This document shows positions 7,141 to 11,245 of a DNA stretch of 11,245 bases, one piece after another. Position 1 is the first letter of the stretch. Each line of letters starts with the position of its first letter. The stretch covers positions 1 through 11,245 of the forward strand of contig CAIZDF010000111.1 of assembly GCA_903931645.1 (NCBI GenBank), given 5' to 3'. The position numbers and the translations under genes were made by a program. This DNA comes from an uncultured Tolumonas sp. (GTDB lineage Bacteria; Pseudomonadota; Gammaproteobacteria; Enterobacterales; Aeromonadaceae). The notes under the pieces were generated by a model. The model had not been told where the DNA came from. It did no database searches and worked only from the letters and a program-made list of their open reading frames with translations.

Positions 7141-7191
7141 CTCCTTACGGGTTAGTAGCCTTCGTGATGGACCAGTCAAACCGTCGAAGGC
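7141..7191 (-). ncRNA. Candidate S6:S18-responsive rpsF leader (hairpin with pseudoknot)
   Basis: On the minus strand GCCTTCG (7191-7185) and CGAAGGC (7164-7158) form a perfect 7-bp stem with a 20-base loop. The first loop bases, ACGGTT (7184-7179), can pair with AACCCGT (7153-7147), leaving one C bulged, which makes a pseudoknot ending directly beside the AGGAG ribosome site at 7145-7141. Autoregulatory mRNA leaders bound by the S6:S18 complex are known upstream of rpsF in many bacteria, and sequestering the ribosome site is the expected way they work. The pairing is seen in the sequence; ligand and function are inferred. Confidence 0.6.
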
Positions 7192-7230
7192 AAGGAACTT
7201 AAAAAAAGTGACTGATTTTTGAAGGGTCGT

Positions 7231-7259
7231 ATTCTATGCAGCGTATACTTTAATAGCAA
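7231..7259 (-). promoter_or_regulatory. Sigma-70 promoter of the rpsF operon
   Basis: On the minus strand, TTGCTA (7259-7254) and TAGAAT (7236-7231) are spaced by 17 bases, giving 4 of 6 and 5 of 6 matches to consensus. Transcription would start near 7224 and yield a leader of about 90 bases that contains the hairpin at 7158-7191. The same region holds TATACT on the plus strand (7244-7249), a possible but weaker -10 for msrA. Confidence 0.65.
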
Positions 7260-7304
7260 TCAGATTTTGTTATTTCTCTCATGAATTAGTACAGAGGTCA
7301 GGCT

Positions 7305-7937
7305 ATGCATACACGAACCCGAATGGTAGCGCCGGTTGAAGCATTACCGGGCCGCACAACACCAATGGAGCTGGAACCATTACATTATGTAAAACAGGTC
7401 AGCATGCTACCGCCTTACCCATCTGGATTAGAGGTTGCCTATTTCGCCATGGGCTGTTTCTGGGGCGTAGAGCGGTTATTTTGGGAACAACCGGGCGTCT
7501 ATGTGACTGCCGTCGGTTATCAGGCCGGCTATACGCCTAATCCGACGTATGAAGAGGTCTGCTCCGGTTATACCGGCCATGCGGAAAGTGTTCGTGTGGT
7601 GTTTGATCCGAAAGTCATTAGTTATGCCAAATTATTAAAATTGTTCTGGGAGCATCATGACCCAGCACAGGGCGCTCGTCAGGGTAACGATATCGGTACG
7701 CAATACCGCTCGATGATCTTGACCAGTAACGAATCTCAACAGCAAGAGGCGATCCAAAGTCGCGATCATTATCAGTCGGCCATGTGGGCGTATAATGATT
7801 CCCGTACCATTACGACCGAAATCGCTGTTGCCCATGATTTTTATCATGCCGAACAACACCACCAGCAATATCTGGCTAAAAACCCAGACGGATATTGTGG
7901 TCTGGCGGGTATTGGTATTTGTCTGCCGTCTAAATAA
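7305..7937 (+). CDS. msrA: Peptide methionine-(S)-S-oxide reductase MsrA
   Basis: MsrA reduces the S epimer of methionine sulfoxide in proteins and free methionine, repairing oxidative damage in the cytoplasm with electrons from thioredoxin. It has 210 residues; E. coli MsrA has 212. The catalytic motif GCFWG places Cys51 as the sulfenic-acid cysteine, preceded by the N-terminal extension typical of proteobacterial MsrA. Conserved VGY-GG-like ([17 protein letters not shown]), GHAE, and DP...[16 protein letters not shown] follow, then [10 protein letters not shown]. Cys198 and Cys206 in [12 protein letters not shown] are the resolving cysteines, so the three-cysteine recycling relay is intact. 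There is no fused MsrB domain. GAGG at 7294-7297 is seven bases before the ATG. It is a single-gene unit divergent from rpsF. Confidence 0.97.
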   Translation: MHTRTRMVAPVEALPGRTTPMELEPLHYVKQVSMLPPYPSGLEVAYFAMGCFWGVERLFWEQPGVYVTAVGYQAGYTPNPTYEEVCSGYTGHAESVRVVFDPKVISYAKLLKLFWEHHDPAQGARQGNDIGTQYRSMILTSNESQQQEAIQSRDHYQSAMWAYNDSRTITTEIAVAHDFYHAEQHHQQYLAKNPDGYCGLAGIGICLPSK

Positions 7938-7947
7938 TGCTCAAACA

Positions 7948-7973
7948 AAAAAGGACGCAGAGGCGTCCTTTTT
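7948..7973. terminator. Bidirectional terminator between msrA and manA
   Basis: AAAAAGGACGC (7948-7958) pairs perfectly with GCGTCCTTTTT (7963-7973) around the 4-base loop AGAG. The plus strand ends in a T run for msrA, and the minus strand ends in one for manA, whose stop lies at 8003. The 65-base space between the converging genes is mostly this element. Confidence 0.92.
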
Positions 7974-8002
7974 CTTAGTACGAAGTTTTAGGCAATAGAA
8001 AA

Positions 8003-9202
8003 TTAGCGCGAACCAATCTGAACCAGTTGACCTTCACCACTAACAGCAAAACTCACCGCGGCGGCAGGCACAAAACAGGACTTCCCGGCTGATAAAATCA
8101 ACTTATCGGCACCGGCATGGATCGTCGCCGTACCATACAGACAGAACAGGATCAGCGCCGTGCTGGTTTCGCTGGCTATGGCTTCTGCACTCAGATTGAC
8201 CAAGGTAAACGAGAAATCCGCCACCGGGATCGGGTAATCACTGATTGGCCCCAACACCATCGGACGCATCAATAATTCCGTTGCAGGCTTAGCGACAAAA
8301 TCCACATTTGCCAGCAAAGCATCAATATCCATATGCTTTGGCGTTAAGCCAGCGCGCAATACGTTATCGGAACTGGCCATCGCTTCCAACCCAACACCTT
8401 GCAGATAAGCATGTGGGGTCTTGGCATACAGGAACATGGCTTCGCCTGGCTGTAAGGTAATGACATTCAACAGCAATGGCGCGAACAAGCCCATGTCTTC
8501 CGGATAAAACACAGCTAAACGCAGCACTTCCGCGAACGCTTCTTTATCCTGATGGTGTTGTGCCGTAGCCAGCAAGCTAGCAACAGTCTCACGACGCGCA
8601 TCACCTTGTAAGCGCAATGAGGCGGCAAACAGCGCTTTTAGCGTCTCGTTAGTTGGTTGCTGACAAAAGGCATCTATTTCTGCTTGCAGTGCCGGTAGCG
8701 ATAAGCCCTGCAGCAGCGAAGCGATTTCCGCAAACTCACGGAAGCCGTTCATTGCCCGATATGGCGTCAGCGCATAGACCAATTCTGGCTTGTGGTTGGG
8801 ATCTTTAAAGTTACGCTGCGCGGCAGTGAGTGGCACACCTGCTGCATTTTCTGCCGCAAAACCAGCTTCGGAACTGGCTTTATCTGGATGCACCTGGATC
8901 GATAATGGCTCCGCAGCTGCCAGCACTTTAAACAGATAAGGCAGTTCACCAAAATTCGCCAAAGCATCGCCCAAAATAGCGGCTGCATCTTGTTGAATGA
9001 AGGTATCTAAACGTAGGGTTTCACCATGCTCGTTGATTAAAGCAGAACAGCCGTTGGGATGTGCCCCCATCCAGATCTCCGCCTGAGGCAGGTGCTCCGG
9101 GTTAGCAACACCATACATCTGCTGGAACGCATCTTTACTGCCCCAGGCATAGTTTTGAATGGGATTTTGCATCCGATAAATGCGGTTGGAGGAAAAACTC
9201 AT
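8003..9202 (-). CDS. manA: Mannose-6-phosphate isomerase, class I (ManA)
   Basis: This zinc enzyme interconverts mannose-6-phosphate and fructose-6-phosphate, feeding mannose into glycolysis and supplying mannose-6-P for GDP-mannose and surface polysaccharide. It has 399 residues against about 391 in E. coli. The N terminus NPIQNYAWGSKDA is diagnostic of class I. Zinc ligands are visible as Gln103 and His105 in SIQVHPDK, Glu140 in DPNHKPELV, and His264 in KTPHAYLQGVGLE. SDNVLRAGLTPKH contributes the catalytic arginine. The C-terminal cupin domain is more diverged. It is a phosphomannose isomerase without the guanylyltransferase domain of bifunctional proteins. The start at 9202 is supported by GAAGG eight bases upstream; an in-frame ATG at 9172 would begin at MQNPIQNYAW and remains possible. 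thiI lies 209 bases upstream on the same strand, but unrelated function suggests separate control. Confidence 0.96.
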   Translation of the reverse strand: MSFSSNRIYRMQNPIQNYAWGSKDAFQQMYGVANPEHLPQAEIWMGAHPNGCSALINEHGETLRLDTFIQQDAAAILGDALANFGELPYLFKVLAAAEPLSIQVHPDKASSEAGFAAENAAGVPLTAAQRNFKDPNHKPELVYALTPYRAMNGFREFAEIASLLQGLSLPALQAEIDAFCQQPTNETLKALFAASLRLQGDARRETVASLLATAQHHQDKEAFAEVLRLAVFYPEDMGLFAPLLLNVITLQPGEAMFLYAKTPHAYLQGVGLEAMASSDNVLRAGLTPKHMDIDALLANVDFVAKPATELLMRPMVLGPISDYPIPVADFSFTLVNLSAEAIASETSTALILFCLYGTATIHAGADKLILSAGKSCFVPAAAVSFAVSGEGQLVQIGSR

Positions 9203-9219
9203 TATGTGTACCTTCTACA

Positions 9220-9239
9220 GTGTTTGTTAACTACAACAC
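9220..9239 (-). repeat. Possible hairpin in the manA 5' leader
   Basis: On the minus strand GTGTTGT can pair with ACAAACAC (one A bulged) around the loop AGTTA. It ends 18 bases before the manA ATG, just upstream of its ribosome site, and would lie at the very 5' end of the message if the promoter candidate at 9244-9272 is right. Confidence 0.35.
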
Positions 9240-9243
9240 GGGC

Positions 9244-9287
9244 GATAAACCCGAATGTCATTTCAACCTCAATGTGTCGGTCACATT
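9244..9287 (-). promoter_or_regulatory. Candidate manA promoter with adjoining inverted-repeat operator
   Basis: On the minus strand TTGAGG (9272-9267) and TTTATC (9249-9244) are 17 bases apart, a weak sigma-70 match. Overlapping the upstream edge of the -35 is AATGTG-N5-CACATT (9271-9287), a perfect 6-bp inverted repeat. The half-sites resemble those of CRP, but the inner spacing is three bases too short for a CRP site, so the binding protein is unknown. Confidence 0.35.
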
Positions 9288-9411
9288 CCATGAGTGCCCC
9301 CCACTACACAGAACTTGACACCAACTTTACTTTTTGTACCGTTTAACGGGTATACGGTTCGGCTGAATCATTGATTAAAACACAACTCAACAACCGACTT
9401 TTTGCGATGGA

Positions 9412-10869
9412 TTAATTCAAGCGGTAAACTTTAATATTATTAAAACCCTGCTCTTTCAGATACAACGCCTGCAATTTGCTCATCACGCCACGCTCGCAAT
9501 ACAACAGGTAGGTTTTGCTCTGGTCCAAATCACCAAACTGTGTCGCCAGTTTATAAAACGGTAAATGCAGAACAGTCATACCTTCCGGCGTAAACGGTTT
9601 TTCTTCATGTTCATCTGGTGAACGGATGTCCAGGATCACTTCGTTTTCTGCTAATGAAGAGGTGGTTTCTACTTCCTGAACTTGTGCTGCCGTTTCATTG
9701 GCAATATCACGAATATCCATCACTTTGGCATTCGCGATCACATTATCTAAGATCTCAAAATTGAATTTTTCTTCGTTAGCTAACACGTCGTCATAACGGG
9801 CTTTTACCGTAGGTTTATTGGAAATTACGCCGCAATATTCTGGCATGGTTTCCGCGAATTCCTGTGTACCAATTGCACGCGCCTGATCGATGATGTCTTG
9901 CTTATCGCTGACGATCAGCGGGCGCAGGATCAGTGTTTCTGTCACGCGGTCAATGACCGACAGATTGGTCACTGTCTGGCTGGAAACCTGGCCAACACTT
10001 TCCCCCGTCACCAACGCTTCCACGCCCATACGTTCCGCAACACGGGAAGCCGCACGCATCATCATGCGTTTCAGCACCACGCCCATCAGGCCGTTATCAA
10101 TTTTTTCCAGAATTTCACCAACGACTGGTTCAAAAGGCACAGCCACAAACTTTACTCGGTGCGATTGGCTGTATTTGCTCCACAGATAATAGGCGACCTG
10201 TTTCACGCCAATTTCATGCGCTGCACCACCCAGATTAAAGAAGCAATAATGCACACGACTGCCGCGTTTGATGAACAGGTAAGAAGCCACGCCAGAGTCG
10301 AAACCACCTGACATCAGACTTAAAACATCTTCCTGTGTGGATAACGGATAACCACCCAGACCTTTATGAATTGCAGTCACCAGATAGAGCTGATCGTTTT
10401 CAATCTGCAGGTTGATTTGCAGATCAGGATGAGAGAGTCGAACTCCTTTCGACGGAAAGTTCTGGTTTAAACCGCCGCCAACATAACGTTCGATTTCGAT
10501 GGAAGAAAACTCATGCTTCCCTTTACGTTTTACCCGCACACAGAAGGTTTTATCGGCGATGGAGGAACCATAAACCGCCGCAGTGTGTTCGTAAATGCTG
10601 TGCAGATCGGTAAACGGCATCTGTGTAACTTCCAGAAATGCCTGAATGCCGGGAATACAGCTTAGGCGTTCCACCAGCTTGTCGCGATTTTCAGGCGCAT
10701 CATTTTTACTGGACACCATGAGCTTGTCCCAGTCGTTACGCACGGTGATGGTTTCATCCACTTTTTGTAGGACGTTACGGATGTTACCTTGCAAAATTTT
10801 AACCATGCGCTGGCGAACAGGTTTACTTTTAATGGTGATTTCTGGAAACAGTTTAATGATGAACTTCAT
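9412..10869 (-). CDS. thiI: tRNA 4-thiouridine synthetase / thiazole sulfurtransferase ThiI
   Basis: ThiI adenylates U8 of tRNA and inserts sulfur to make 4-thiouridine, and it passes sulfur towards the thiazole of thiamine by way of ThiS. It has 485 residues; E. coli ThiI has 482. The N-terminal ferredoxin-like and THUMP domains cover about 1-165. The PP-loop SGGFDSG at 187-193 begins the adenylation domain. Cys346 in MPEYCGVIS and Cys458 in [10 protein letters not shown] correspond to the disulfide pair Cys344 and Cys456 of E. coli. The rhodanese domain (about 400-485, with DIRSPDEHE) is present, so this is the long form able to take persulfide from IscS. A promoter with a perfect TATAAT lies about 34 bases upstream; no strong ribosome site is visible ahead of the ATG. 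It is divergent from xseB, the arrangement also found in E. coli. Confidence 0.97.
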   Translation of the reverse strand: MKFIIKLFPEITIKSKPVRQRMVKILQGNIRNVLQKVDETITVRNDWDKLMVSSKNDAPENRDKLVERLSCIPGIQAFLEVTQMPFTDLHSIYEHTAAVYGSSIADKTFCVRVKRKGKHEFSSIEIERYVGGGLNQNFPSKGVRLSHPDLQINLQIENDQLYLVTAIHKGLGGYPLSTQEDVLSLMSGGFDSGVASYLFIKRGSRVHYCFFNLGGAAHEIGVKQVAYYLWSKYSQSHRVKFVAVPFEPVVGEILEKIDNGLMGVVLKRMMMRAASRVAERMGVEALVTGESVGQVSSQTVTNLSVIDRVTETLILRPLIVSDKQDIIDQARAIGTQEFAETMPEYCGVISNKPTVKARYDDVLANEEKFNFEILDNVIANAKVMDIRDIANETAAQVQEVETTSSLAENEVILDIRSPDEHEEKPFTPEGMTVLHLPFYKLATQFGDLDQSKTYLLYCERGVMSKLQALYLKEQGFNNIKVYRLN

Positions 10870-10881
10870 GTCAACGCTCGG

Positions 10882-10931
10882 TTAGCTGGCGAAAAGTGGC
10901 GCATTATAATCCAGCCGGCGCCAGAAACTAA
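10882..10931. promoter_or_regulatory. Near-symmetric divergent promoter for thiI and possibly xseB
   Basis: ATTATAAT (10903-10910) is its own reverse complement, so both strands read TATAAT. On the minus strand TTAGTT (10931-10926) lies 17 bases before it, and on the plus strand TTAGCT (10882-10887) also lies 17 bases before it. The flanks add CTGGCG (10886-10891) facing CGCCAG (10919-10924). The minus-strand promoter would start thiI about 27 bases ahead of its ATG. The plus-strand one would give xseB a leader of about 110 bases. The -35 matches are weak on both sides. Confidence 0.5.
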
Positions 10932-11024
10932 GCCTTGTAGGGCGAGATCACAGAGTTTCTACGCCTGCACGATAGAGTAATGGTAAGATAGGTTAATTAT
11001 TTACTTTGATGATCAGAACCCGTC

Positions 11025-11245
11025 ATGGCCGCGAAAAAGACCGAATCATTAAGTTTTGATGCCGCACTCGGCGAGCTGGAACAAATTGTTCAGCAGCTTG
11101 AACAAGGCGATCTACCACTGGAAACAGCACTGAAACAATTTGAACGCGGCATTCAGCTGGCCCGGGTCAGTAAACAAAAATTAGAACAGGCAGAGCAGCA
11201 AGTGCAGATCTTGTTACAACAGGGTGAGCAGGAAAAACTGGCACC
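11025..11245 (+). CDS. xseB: Exodeoxyribonuclease VII small subunit XseB (3' end outside window)
   Basis: XseB is the small subunit of exonuclease VII. Several copies assemble with XseA to degrade single-stranded DNA into oligonucleotides. Seventy-three codons are visible of a protein that has 80 residues in E. coli, so only the extreme C terminus is missing. The family core is plain: [23 protein letters not shown] at 11-33, [13 protein letters not shown] at 35-47, and a helical [13 protein letters not shown] at 52-64, typical of its two-helix coiled structure. No convincing Shine-Dalgarno sequence precedes ATG 11025. In E. coli the next genes are ispA and dxs, with thiI divergent on the other side. 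The thiI side matches here, and the ispA side is beyond the window. Confidence 0.93.
   Translation, partial: MAAKKTESLSFDAALGELEQIVQQLEQGDLPLETALKQFERGIQLARVSKQKLEQAEQQVQILLQQGEQEKLA

Noticed and set aside
7135..7179. In-frame upstream start for rpsF at 7179
   Set aside because: The added 15 residues come from the structured leader and its ribosome site; S6 proteins begin at MRHYEIV-like sequence, matching 7134.
7244..7249. TATACT as the msrA promoter -10
   Set aside because: No acceptable -35 lies 16-18 bases upstream; the site also overlaps the better-supported rpsF promoter.
9271..9287. CRP binding site upstream of manA
   Set aside because: TGTG and CACA half-sites are only 5 bases apart, but CRP sites need 8 between these tetramers.
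9059..9346. 95-codon plus-strand open frame over the manA 5' end and the manA-thiI spacer
   Set aside because: Two thirds is antisense to the conserved manA coding sequence, it lacks a ribosome site, and its translation shows no recognisable domain.

Overview
This 11.2 kb window reads as a core-genome stretch of a facultatively anaerobic gammaproteobacterium. The evidence is a four-subunit fumarate reductase operon of the enterobacterial type, a GuaC with near-E. coli sequence, the rpsF-rpsR-rplI ribosomal operon, a rhodanese-tailed ThiI divergent from xseB, and moderate base composition. The overall sequence feel suggests Aeromonadales (for example Tolumonas or Aeromonas relatives), but that placement is inference from remembered protein families and no search was run.

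Layout. Positions 1-2790 (+) hold frdA (5' end cut off by the window), frdB, frdC and frdD, tightly packed and closed by a terminator-like hairpin at 2829-2863. guaC (GMP reductase) follows at 2901-3944 (+) with a strong terminator. Six genes then lie on the minus strand from 3989 to 7134. In transcription order they are rpsF, rpsR and rplI (one operon with its own terminator), queE, an AEC-family permease, and a small YjfB-like putative motility protein. msrA (+) starts divergently from rpsF at 7305 and shares a bidirectional terminator with the converging manA (-). thiI (-) lies upstream of manA, and the first 73 codons of xseB (+) end the window, divergent from thiI.

Function. frdABCD supplies anaerobic fumarate respiration at the inner membrane. 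guaC returns GMP to IMP. rpsF/rpsR/rplI make ribosomal proteins S6, S18 and L9. queE makes the 7-carboxy-7-deazaguanine precursor of queuosine, and thiI makes 4-thiouridine and supplies sulfur for thiamine. msrA repairs oxidised methionine, manA interconverts mannose-6-P and fructose-6-P, and xseB is the small subunit of exonuclease VII.

I see no mobile element, CRISPR array, tRNA, toxin-antitoxin pair or defence island. All visible genes are intact apart from the two cut by the window edges, and no intergenic gap exceeds about 210 bases. I found no convincing new multi-gene system. The signals most worth a second look are regulatory: a probable S6:S18 autoregulatory pseudoknot ahead of rpsF, a nearly symmetric divergent promoter between thiI and xseB, a hairpin lying where the guaC transcript should begin, the missing priB gene between rpsF and rpsR, and the isolated small motility-like gene.
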